Of a stretch of DNA of 39,373 nucleotides, positions 17,531 to 24,704 are shown in pieces (position 1 is the first letter of the stretch; each line of letters starts with the position of its first letter). The notes below the pieces were generated by a model, which saw only the letters and a list, made by a program, of their open reading frames with translations, was not told the origin of the DNA and did no database searches. The position numbers and the translations under genes were made by a program. Origin of the DNA: Betaproteobacteria bacterium. Lineage in GTDB: Bacteria > Pseudomonadota > Gammaproteobacteria > Burkholderiales > Burkholderiaceae_C. The stretch is from contig JANYKR010000254.1 of the NCBI GenBank assembly GCA_025358155.1, positions 1 to 39,373 of the forward strand, in the 5' to 3' direction.

Positions 17531-19258
17531 TCAAAGTACCTCGGATGCAAAGTCCGCCAGGCGCGAGCGCTCGCCCCGCGCCAGCATCACATGGCCCGAG
17601 TGCGGCCAGCCCTTGAAGCGGTCCACCGCGTACGTCAGGCCGGATGAGCCCTCGGTCAGGTAGGGCGTGTCGATCTGCGCCAGGTTACCCAGGCAGACGA
17701 TCTTGGTGCCCGGCCCGGCGCGGGTGATCAGCGTCTTCATCTGTTTGGGCGTGAGGTTCTGCGCCTCGTCGATCAGCACAAACTTGTTCAAGAAGGTGCG
17801 CCCGCGCATGAAGTTCAGGCTCTTGATCTTGATCTTGCTGCGCACCAGGTCCTGGGTGGCGGCGCGGCCCCATTCGCCGGCCGAGCCATCGCCCTTGGCC
17901 AGCACTTCGAGGTTGTCGTCGAGCGCGCCCATCCAGGGGCCCATTTTTTCTTCTTCGGTGCCGGGCAAAAAGCCGATGTCCTCGCCCACCGGCACGGTGA
18001 CGCGGGTGACGATGATCTCGGTGTAGCGCCGGTCGTCCAGCACCTGGCTCAAGCCCGCCGCCAGCGTCATCAAAGTCTTGCCGGTGCCGGCAGTGCCGGT
18101 GAGGGACACAAAGTCACACTCCGGGTCCATCAGCAGGTTGAGCGCAAAGTTCTGCTCGCGGTTGCGCGCGGTCACGCCCCAGGCGGCGTTCTTGGCGTGG
18201 GCGTAGTCCTTGAGCGTCTTGAGCACGGCGGTCTTGCCGGTGATCTCGGTGACCCGGGCGTAAAGTGCGGCCGCGCCGGGTTGTTCGAGGTAGACAAACT
18301 GGTTGACCAGCAGCTGCGGCACCATCGGGCCGGCAATGCGGTAGAAGGTGTTGCCGGCCTGCTGCCAGCTCTCCATCGTCTTGCCGTGCTGCTCCCAGAA
18401 GTCGGGCGGCAACTGCAGCACACCGGTGTAGAGCAGGTCGCCGTCTTCGAGCACCTTGTCGTTGAAGTAGTCCTCGGCGGCCAGGCCGAGTGCACGCGCC
18501 TTGACCCGCATGTTGATGTCCTTGGACACCAGCACCACCTCGCGGTCCGGGGTGGACTCGCGCAGGCTCTTGACCACGCCCAGGATCTGGTTGTCGGCCT
18601 TGCCCTGCGGCAGGCCGGCCGGCAGTTGCACATCCAGCAGCATGGTCTGAAAAAACAGCTTGCCACCGGCATCCTTGTGGCCGGTCTTGGCCAGCGCGAT
18701 GCCCTCGGTGGTGTTGATGCTGCCGTCCGGGTTGGTGAACGAGGCCAACTGGTCAAGTTCGCGGCTGACCTGGCGGGCATTGCGCGCCACCTCGCTCATG
18801 CCCTTCTTGTGGCCGTCGAGCTCCTCCAGCGTGATCATCGGCAAGAAGACGTCGTGCTCCTCGAACCGGAACAGGCTCATCGGGTCGTGCAGCAGCACGT
18901 TGGTGTCAAGCACAAACAGCTTGGCCGGCCCGGTGCCGCGCGGTGAGCGCACGCGCGACTTGGGGGCGGCCGCCGGCGCTGCTGCCAGCGTGGCTTGCTT
19001 GGTCGGCATGCCCTGTGAGGTGCCAACCGGTCCGCGGGACGGCGTTGCCGCTGCAGTTTTGACGGCGACACCGGCGCGGCCCACCGGCTTGGGCGCCGCT
19101 ACTGGCGCACCACCGTCAAACAGGTTCAGCGCCGACCCGGCCGCGGTCTCAGTGCGCGGCCGGCCGCCTTTGCGTTCGGTGCGGGATGCGGCCTGGGATT
19201 CGAAATCGGCTTGCGACAGGATGGCGGCTTTGTTGGCGGGCGGCTTGGGCAGTGGCAT
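17531..19258 (-). CDS. PIN domain-PhoH family ATPase (PhoH2-like)
   Basis: This 575-residue protein fuses an N-terminal PIN ribonuclease-type domain (from about residue 113, LFVLDTNVLLHDP, acidic residues D118 and further Asp/Glu) to a C-terminal PhoH helicase/ATPase domain with Walker A GTAGTGKT (388-395) and Walker B LIDEAQNL. This PIN-PhoH arrangement is the PhoH2 type, reported elsewhere as an RNA helicase and ribonuclease. The first 110 residues are a low-complexity Ala/Pro/Arg-rich extension. The ATG at 19258 is chosen over a TTG at 19303, which lies beside the upstream terminator. It follows bcp on the same strand but behind a terminator, so it probably has its own promoter. Confidence 0.92.
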   Translation of the reverse strand: MPLPKPPANKAAILSQADFESQAASRTERKGGRPRTETAAGSALNLFDGGAPVAAPKPVGRAGVAVKTAAATPSRGPVGTSQGMPTKQATLAAAPAAAPKSRVRSPRGTGPAKLFVLDTNVLLHDPMSLFRFEEHDVFLPMITLEELDGHKKGMSEVARNARQVSRELDQLASFTNPDGSINTTEGIALAKTGHKDAGGKLFFQTMLLDVQLPAGLPQGKADNQILGVVKSLRESTPDREVVLVSKDINMRVKARALGLAAEDYFNDKVLEDGDLLYTGVLQLPPDFWEQHGKTMESWQQAGNTFYRIAGPMVPQLLVNQFVYLEQPGAAALYARVTEITGKTAVLKTLKDYAHAKNAAWGVTARNREQNFALNLLMDPECDFVSLTGTAGTGKTLMTLAAGLSQVLDDRRYTEIIVTRVTVPVGEDIGFLPGTEEEKMGPWMGALDDNLEVLAKGDGSAGEWGRAATQDLVRSKIKIKSLNFMRGRTFLNKFVLIDEAQNLTPKQMKTLITRAGPGTKIVCLGNLAQIDTPYLTEGSSGLTYAVDRFKGWPHSGHVMLARGERSRLADFASEVL

Positions 19259-19301
19259 GGATTGGCGGCTTGAAATGGGGGCTGGGAAGGTTTCAGGCAA
19301 C

Positions 19302-19331
19302 AAAAAAGCCGCACAGACAGCTGTGCGGCTT
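19302..19331 (-). terminator. Rho-independent terminator downstream of bcp
   Basis: On the minus strand a perfect 9-bp stem GCCGCACAG / CTGTGCGGC (19329-19321 with 19316-19308) with a 4-base loop is followed by six T residues (19307-19302). This is a textbook intrinsic terminator for transcription leaving bcp, placed between bcp and phoH. Some readthrough into phoH is possible because the phoH start lies only 44 bases further on. Confidence 0.85.
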
Positions 19332-19460
19332 GGGGCGTTTCAGGGTATGCGCAGCGGGCAACTCAGGGGCATGCTTTGATTATGCACACGCGCTGTGGGC
19401 GCTCGCTTGCCGTGCTGCGGCGGTCTTGGCCCTGCTGGCACAGGCCGCGCAGGGCGGCCC

Positions 19461-19937
19461 TCAGGCGGCCTTCTTGAAGTTCTTGACGGCCTGCAAAACC
19501 TCTTCAACATGGCCTGCAACCTTGATGCCGCGCCATTCGGCCCGCAGCACACCGCCCGCGTCGATCAAGAAGGTGCTGCGCTCGATGCCCTTGACCTTCT
19601 TGCCGTACATGATCTTGTTCTTGACCACGCCAAACATGTGGCAGAGCTTTTCTTCGGTGTCGGCGATCAGCTCGAAGGGCAGTTCCAGGTTCTGCCGAAA
19701 CTTCTCGTGCGACAGCATGTTGTCGCGCGAGATGCCAAAAACCACGGCGCCTGCGGCCAGAAACTCGGCATGCAGGTCGCGAAACTGCATCGCCTCGGTG
19801 GTGCAACCCGGGGTGTGGTCCTTGGGGTAGAAAAACAGCACCACCGCCCGGCCCGCAAAGGTCTGGGGCGTGAACTTCACGCCACTGGTGGCAAGGGCTT
19901 CAAATTCAGGCAGGGATTTGTTCAGGACTGGCGTCAT
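19461..19937 (-). CDS. bcp: Thioredoxin-dependent peroxiredoxin, Bcp/PrxQ family
   Basis: This peroxiredoxin of 158 residues reduces hydrogen peroxide and organic hydroperoxides using thioredoxin. The peroxidatic cysteine is C45 in YPKDHTPGCTTEAMQFRD. The resolving cysteine found five residues later in E. coli Bcp is absent (Met50). The only other cysteine is C99 in DTEEKLCHMFGVV, which could be the resolving residue as in PrxQ proteins with a distal resolving cysteine; this is inference. The ATG at 19937 fits the family N-terminus; the longer open frame upstream has no family similarity. A terminator follows the gene. Confidence 0.93.
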   Translation of the reverse strand: MTPVLNKSLPEFEALATSGVKFTPQTFAGRAVVLFFYPKDHTPGCTTEAMQFRDLHAEFLAAGAVVFGISRDNMLSHEKFRQNLELPFELIADTEEKLCHMFGVVKNKIMYGKKVKGIERSTFLIDAGGVLRAEWRGIKVAGHVEEVLQAVKNFKKAA

Positions 19938-19954
19938 GGGCGGGCCGTTTTTGC

Positions 19955-19991
19955 GGACGTTGGGCAGACCTTGGGTGGACGTTGGGCAGAC
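19955..19991. repeat. 15-bp direct repeat in the bcp leader
   Basis: The sequence GGACGTTGGGCAGAC occurs at 19955-19969 and again at 19977-19991, 22 bp apart (two helical turns). It lies just upstream of the bcp start, within the transcribed leader if the predicted promoter is right. It could be a regulator site or a slippage product. Confidence 0.5.
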
Positions 19992-20078
19992 TCTGGTGGG
20001 GTGTCTGTTCGCAGGTCTGTGAAGGTGTCTGGGTGGACCTGGGTCTGACGTGATGACCCTCAAGGGGCATAACCCCAC

Positions 20079-20084
20079 ATTATA
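20079..20084 (-). promoter_or_regulatory. Predicted -10 box of the bcp promoter
   Basis: A perfect TATAAT lies on the minus strand at 20084-20079, in an unusually AT-rich patch. At 16-17 bp upstream the -35 region is poor (CTGCCC or TGCCCG), so activation by a regulator is plausible. Transcription would start near 20072 and give a leader of about 135 bases, starting with a small hairpin (GGGG-TTATG-CCCC) and containing the 15-bp direct repeats. A second inverted repeat (GCCTGC-CGG-GCAGGC, 20095-20109) sits just upstream. Confidence 0.4.
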
Positions 20085-20130
20085 AAGTTACGCAGCCTGC
20101 CGGGCAGGCCAGCGCGGGGCGGGGTATCCC

Positions 20131-20532
20131 TCAGGCAAGGCCCGCTTTGCTGCTGCCGACAGGGGCCAGCAGCAATGCCGCCACGGCGGACCGGCCCTCG
20201 GCCACCAGCACGTTGTAGGTGCGGCAGGCGGCGGGTGTGTCCATGGTCTCGACGCCGATGCGGTGCTCGATCAGCGCGCGCATCAGGGCGGGCGAGACAA
20301 ACCGGTGGCGCGGACCGCAGCCAAAAATCACCAGCTCGGGCTTGAGCGCCAGCAGCGCCTCGAAGTCGGCCGGGGTCAGCTCGTCGGCCAGGGCGGGCGC
20401 CCAGCGCAGCACCGTGCCCTGCCAGGGCACCAGCAGGCTGTGGTCAAAGCGGGTGGCACCGACCCAGAGCGCGTCGGCATCGTGCCGGGTGATGACGTTG
20501 GTGCCGGCCAGCAAATCGGGTTGAAACTTCAC
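20131..20532 (-). CDS. Mth938-like domain protein (DUF498)
   Basis: This 133-residue protein belongs to the Mth938/NDUFAF3-like family, a small alpha/beta fold without a known enzymatic activity in bacteria. The family features are the N-terminal KFQPDLLAGTNVITRHDADALWVG, the central FEALLALKPELVIFGCGPRHRF and the C-terminal GVETMDTPAACRTYNVLVAEGRSAVAALL. The start is taken as GTG at 20532 because it matches the usual N-terminus; an open frame extends to 20604 without similarity. It is divergent from alaA, and a minus-strand TATAAT at 20624-20619 may be its -10 box. Confidence 0.88.
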   Translation of the reverse strand: MKFQPDLLAGTNVITRHDADALWVGATRFDHSLLVPWQGTVLRWAPALADELTPADFEALLALKPELVIFGCGPRHRFVSPALMRALIEHRIGVETMDTPAACRTYNVLVAEGRSAVAALLLAPVGSSKAGLA

Positions 20533-20683
20533 GGACGGGTGCCTGCTGGAGAGGAAGACCGCCGCTGGGCGGTACCGGTGCTGCAGTGCAACCGAAGGCC
20601 GCACCCTGCAAGGCTAAAATTATAGGTATTGCGATGCAGCATCTTCGGTCAGGGCTGCAGCGCGTGTTTCTCCAGGAGCCCCT

Positions 20684-21937
20684 GTGTCACTCTCGCTGCC
20701 GCCGCTCGGGCCGAAGCCCATCGTCAAGTCCACCAAGCTCGCCAACGTCTGCTATGACATCCGGGGGCCGGTACTCGACAAGGCGCGCCAGATGGAGGAT
20801 GAGGGCCAGAAGATCATCAAGCTCAACATCGGCAACATTGCGGCGTTTGGCATCGAGCCACCCGACGAAATCGTGCAGGACATGATCCGCAACCTGCCGC
20901 ACGCCGCAGGCTACACCGACAGCAAGGGCCTGTTTGCGCCGCGCAAGTCGGTGGTGCATTACTGCCAGGAGAAGAAAATCGCCGGCGTCACGGTGGACGA
21001 TGTCTATCTTGGCAACGGAGCCTCCGAATTGATCGCGATGAGCATGAACGCGTTGCTCAATACCGGCGACGAGATCCTGGTGCCCGCACCCGACTATCCG
21101 CTGTGGACCGCGTCGGTGGCGCTGTCGGGTGGCACGCCGGTGCACTACCTGTGCGACGAGCAGGCCGACTGGACACCCGACCTGGACGACATGCGCCGCA
21201 AGATCACGCCCAACACCAAGGGCATCGTGGTGATCAACCCCAACAACCCGACCGGCGCGCTGTACCCGGATGCGGTGCTGCGCGAGATCGTCGAGATCGC
21301 CCGCCAGCACCAGCTGATCATCTTTGCCGACGAGATCTACGACAAGACGCTCTACGACGGCGTCACGCACACCAGCATCGCGTCGCTAGCCGACGACCTG
21401 CTGTTCGTCACCTTCAACGGCTTGTCCAAGAACTACCGCAGCTGCGGCTACCGCGCCGGCTGGATGATCGTGTCGGGCGACAAGCGCCGAGCCAAGGACT
21501 ACATCGAAGGCCTCAACATGCTGTCGTCGATGCGGCTGTGTGCCAACACGCCGGGCCAGCTGGCGATCCAGACCGCGCTGGGCGGCTACCAGAGCATCAA
21601 GGACCTGGTGGCGCCCAGTGGCCGGTTGTGCCGCCAGCGTGACCTGGCCTACACCCTGTTGACCCAGATCCCGGGCGTCACGGTGGTCAAGCCCAAGGCG
21701 GCGCTGTACATGTTCCCCCGGCTCGACCCGAAGATGTACCCGATCACCGATGACCAGCAGTTTGCCTACGAGCTGCTGGCCGAAGAAAAGGTGCTGATCG
21801 TGCAGGGCACCGGCTTCAACTGGATTCACCCGGACCACTTCCGTCTGGTCTTCTTGCCCAACTCCGACGACCTGGCCGAAGCCATCGGACGCATCGACCG
21901 CTTCTTGTCGCACTACCGCCGGCGAAACTCAGTCTGA
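20684..21937 (+). CDS. alaA: Glutamate-pyruvate aminotransferase AlaA (class I/II PLP enzyme)
   Basis: AlaA transfers the amino group from glutamate to pyruvate to make alanine. The 417-residue protein has the fold-type I aminotransferase residues: INPNNPTG (N188), D216 and Y219 in FADEIYD, and the PLP-lysine K249 in GLSKNYRSCGYRAGW. The N-terminal KSTKLANVCYDIRGPVLDKA is characteristic of AlaA. It starts at GTG 20684 with AGGAG (20674-20678) five bases upstream. It heads the long colinear block that continues with hom, 61 bp downstream. Confidence 0.93.
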   Translation: MSLSLPPLGPKPIVKSTKLANVCYDIRGPVLDKARQMEDEGQKIIKLNIGNIAAFGIEPPDEIVQDMIRNLPHAAGYTDSKGLFAPRKSVVHYCQEKKIAGVTVDDVYLGNGASELIAMSMNALLNTGDEILVPAPDYPLWTASVALSGGTPVHYLCDEQADWTPDLDDMRRKITPNTKGIVVINPNNPTGALYPDAVLREIVEIARQHQLIIFADEIYDKTLYDGVTHTSIASLADDLLFVTFNGLSKNYRSCGYRAGWMIVSGDKRRAKDYIEGLNMLSSMRLCANTPGQLAIQTALGGYQSIKDLVAPSGRLCRQRDLAYTLLTQIPGVTVVKPKAALYMFPRLDPKMYPITDDQQFAYELLAEEKVLIVQGTGFNWIHPDHFRLVFLPNSDDLAEAIGRIDRFLSHYRRRNSV

Positions 21938-21998
21938 ATCCGTTCCACGCTGACCCGGCCGGGCCGGTGCCCCGATACCCCTGAAAGAAATGACGTTC

Positions 21999-23315
21999 AT
22001 GAACCCCATCCAGGTCGGCCTGCTCGGCATCGGCACCGTTGGCAGCGGCACGTTCAAGGTGCTGACCCGCAACCAGGCCGAGATCCGGCGCCGCGCCGGC
22101 CGGGGTATTGCGATCACGATGGTGGCCGACCTCGACACCGCCCGCGCCCAAGCCCTGGTCGGCCCGGGCGTAACCGTGGTGGCCGATGGCTTTGACGTCA
22201 TCAACAACCCCGACATCGACATCGTGATCGAGCTGATCGGCGGCTACGGCATCGCCAAGACGCTGGTGATGGCGGCGATTGCCGCCGGCAAACATGTGGT
22301 CACCGCCAACAAGGCGCTGCTGGCGGTGCACGGCACCGAGATCTTTGCGGCGGCCAGCGCCAAGGGCGTGATGGTGGGTTTCGAGGCGGCGGTGGCGGGT
22401 GGCATCCCGATCATCAAGGCGCTGCGCGAGGGGCTGACCGCCAACCGCATCGAGTGGATTGCCGGCATCATCAACGGCACCACCAACTTCATCCTGTCGG
22501 AGATGCGCGACAAGGGCCTGGACTTTGGCGTGGTGCTCAAGGAGGCGCAGCGCCTGGGCTATGCCGAGACCGACCCGACCTTCGACATCGAGGGCATCGA
22601 CGCGGCCCACAAGGCCACGATCATGAGCGCGATCGCGTTTGGCACGCCGGTGCAGTTCGACAAGGCCCATGTCGAAGGCATTACCCAGCTGCAGGCCACC
22701 GACATCCGCTACGCCGAGCAACTGGGCTACCGCATCAAGCTGCTGGGCATCACCAAGCACCGGGCTGATGTGGACGGCATCGAGCTTCGGGTGCACCCGA
22801 CGCTGGTCCCCGCCAAACGCCTGATCGCCAACGTGGAGGGCGCGATGAACGCGGTGGTGGTGCACGGCGACGCTGTGGGCACCACGCTGTACTACGGCAA
22901 AGGGGCCGGTGCCGAGCCCACCGCCAGCGCGGTGGTGGCCGACCTGGTCGACATCACCCGGCTGCACACCGCCGACCCCGACCACCGCGTGCCGCACCTG
23001 GCCTTTCAGGCCGGATCCCTGGCAGACACCCGGGTTTTGCCGATCAACGAGGTGATCACCTCGTTCTACCTGCGGCTGCAGGTGGCAGACCAGACCGGCG
23101 TGCTGAGCAAGATCACCACCATCTTGGCCGAGAGCGACATCTCGATCGACGCGGTGTTGCAACGAGAATCGGCCGAAGGCGAGAAGCAGACCGACCTGAT
23201 TATCCTGACCCACGACACCGTGGAAGGCCGCATGCGCGCCGCCTTGTCGCAAATGCAGGCCCTGCCTACGGTGCTGGCGCCGATTGTCAACATCCGCAAG
23301 GAAGAGTTGAATTGA
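21999..23315 (+). CDS. hom: Homoserine dehydrogenase
   Basis: This enzyme reduces aspartate semialdehyde to homoserine, the branch point toward threonine and methionine. The 438-residue protein has an N-terminal NAD(P)-binding motif GLLGIGTVGSGT, the catalytic core with AANKALLA-like VTANKALLAVHG, GGIPIIKALREGL and IINGTTNFILSEM, and a C-terminal ACT domain (RLQVADQTGVLSKITTILAE) that normally gives feedback control by threonine. The ATG at 21999 yields the family N-terminus MNPIQVGLLGIG; an in-frame ATG at 21990 is also possible. In related genomes thrC usually follows directly, but here two other genes intervene. Confidence 0.95.
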   Translation: MNPIQVGLLGIGTVGSGTFKVLTRNQAEIRRRAGRGIAITMVADLDTARAQALVGPGVTVVADGFDVINNPDIDIVIELIGGYGIAKTLVMAAIAAGKHVVTANKALLAVHGTEIFAAASAKGVMVGFEAAVAGGIPIIKALREGLTANRIEWIAGIINGTTNFILSEMRDKGLDFGVVLKEAQRLGYAETDPTFDIEGIDAAHKATIMSAIAFGTPVQFDKAHVEGITQLQATDIRYAEQLGYRIKLLGITKHRADVDGIELRVHPTLVPAKRLIANVEGAMNAVVVHGDAVGTTLYYGKGAGAEPTASAVVADLVDITRLHTADPDHRVPHLAFQAGSLADTRVLPINEVITSFYLRLQVADQTGVLSKITTILAESDISIDAVLQRESAEGEKQTDLIILTHDTVEGRMRAALSQMQALPTVLAPIVNIRKEELN

Positions 23316-23349
23316 CCAGCAGGCACATCCCGCGAAGGCGCAGGCAGCG

Positions 23350-24690
23350 ATGACCGAGCAACAAATCGAGGACCTGCTGGGCGCCTTCACCAATGTGCTC
23401 AACCACGACCAGCCGTTGGACCTGTCGATTGCCGACGATGCGCAAAAGTACGTCACCGGCCTGCACGGCGGCACCGATGCGGTGGCGCGGCTGGGCCGGG
23501 ACATCCTGCGCCGCAGTGGCGGTGGCGTGTTCTTGTTTACCGGGCAACCCGGCAGCGGCAAGAGCACCGAATTGCAACGCCTCAAGCGTGACCTGACGGC
23601 CAAGGCTTGCAAGGTCTACTACTGCGACCTGCAAGACTGGTTGAACCTGAACGCACCAGTGACGCTGGGCAGCTTTTTGGTGGCCTTGCTGTCGTCATGG
23701 GTTGACCAGGCTGCGGTCATCCAGGGCCAACGCTCTCCCGCCGAGCGTTTGCTGGACTTCTTCTCCAGCACCCGCTTGATTCCGGAAGGGGTCAAGTTCG
23801 AGGCGGGCTTTGGCGCCGTCAAGTCGCAGTTCCAGCTGGCGCTGCAAACCGATGAGAACTTTCGCCGCGACCTGGAAAACAACCTGCAGCGGCAGAAGTC
23901 GCGTTTCCTGGATCAGGCACGCGAATTCGTCGCTGAACTGCAGGTATCGCTCTGCCCCAACGGTGAGCGATGTGTGGTGCTGGCCGATTCGATCGAGAAG
24001 ATCCGCGGCTACGGTGATGACTCCACCCAGGTCTACGAAAGCGTGCGCCGCCTCTTCGTCGGCGAGGGCGCGGCGCTGCGCCTGCCGGGGGTGCATGTGG
24101 TGTATTCGGTCTCGCCCTTCCTGCTCGAGCAGGACACCCAGCTTGCGGCGTCGTTGGGCACCGGCATCGTGGTCAACATGCCGTCAGTGCATGTGGTGCA
24201 AGAGCGCAGCCGCGAGCCCGACGAGACCGGCTTGGCCGCGATGCAGGCTTTGGTGGCGGCCCGGTTCCCGCGCTGGCCCGAGGTGTTCACACCGTTGCAA
24301 CTGCGGCGCTTTGCCATCCAGACCGGTGGCGACCTGCGTGACTTTTTGCGTGCGATGCGGGTGGCGTTGAGCGACGACATCCCATCGCTGCCGGTGGCTG
24401 ACACCGCCGTCGATTTTGCCCTGGGGCATGTGAGCCCCGGCCGCGCCATCCCTGCCGAGCATGTGCGCTGGCTGGCCCGGCTGGACCAGTCCCACGATGC
24501 CGAACTGGCCGGTGCCATCGACGCTGACGTGCTGCAGCGTTACCTGGCGACCAAGCATGTGTTGGCCTACTTGAACGGCAGCAGCTGGTACGCGTTGCAC
24601 CCGATGGTGCGCGGCTGGATTTCTGAGCGCGCCGCCCGCCTGGTGGCAGAGGCCGGCGCAGCCGTGCCGCCGTCCGCGCCGGCCGCCTGA
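23350..24690 (+). CDS. P-loop AAA/STAND-like ATPase inserted between hom and thrC
   Basis: This 446-residue protein is not a threonine-pathway enzyme. Walker A is GQPGSGKST (residues 65-73), a Walker B-like strand is CVVLADSIEK (208-217, D213), a sensor-1-like strand is HVVYSVSPF (249-257) and a sensor-2-like helix is GGDLRDFLRAMR (327-338). The C-terminus (about 395-425, LAYLNGSSWYALHPMV) looks like a winged-helix segment. This is the ORC/STAND type of architecture found in bacterial signalling and conflict systems. No nuclease, TIR, protease or membrane domain is visible. It begins 34 bp after hom with no clear promoter, and the TPR gene follows after 14 bp. The exact function is unknown; cofunction with the TPR gene is inferred from spacing. 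Confidence 0.88.
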   Translation: MTEQQIEDLLGAFTNVLNHDQPLDLSIADDAQKYVTGLHGGTDAVARLGRDILRRSGGGVFLFTGQPGSGKSTELQRLKRDLTAKACKVYYCDLQDWLNLNAPVTLGSFLVALLSSWVDQAAVIQGQRSPAERLLDFFSSTRLIPEGVKFEAGFGAVKSQFQLALQTDENFRRDLENNLQRQKSRFLDQAREFVAELQVSLCPNGERCVVLADSIEKIRGYGDDSTQVYESVRRLFVGEGAALRLPGVHVVYSVSPFLLEQDTQLAASLGTGIVVNMPSVHVVQERSREPDETGLAAMQALVAARFPRWPEVFTPLQLRRFAIQTGGDLRDFLRAMRVALSDDIPSLPVADTAVDFALGHVSPGRAIPAEHVRWLARLDQSHDAELAGAIDADVLQRYLATKHVLAYLNGSSWYALHPMVRGWISERAARLVAEAGAAVPPSAPAA

Positions 24691-24704
24691 CCGGCCCCAC
24701 CGCG

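Noticed and set aside
21816-23612. Long minus-strand open frame opposite hom
   Set aside because: It covers a clear homoserine dehydrogenase on the other strand, and its His/Gln/Gly-rich product has no recognisable domain.
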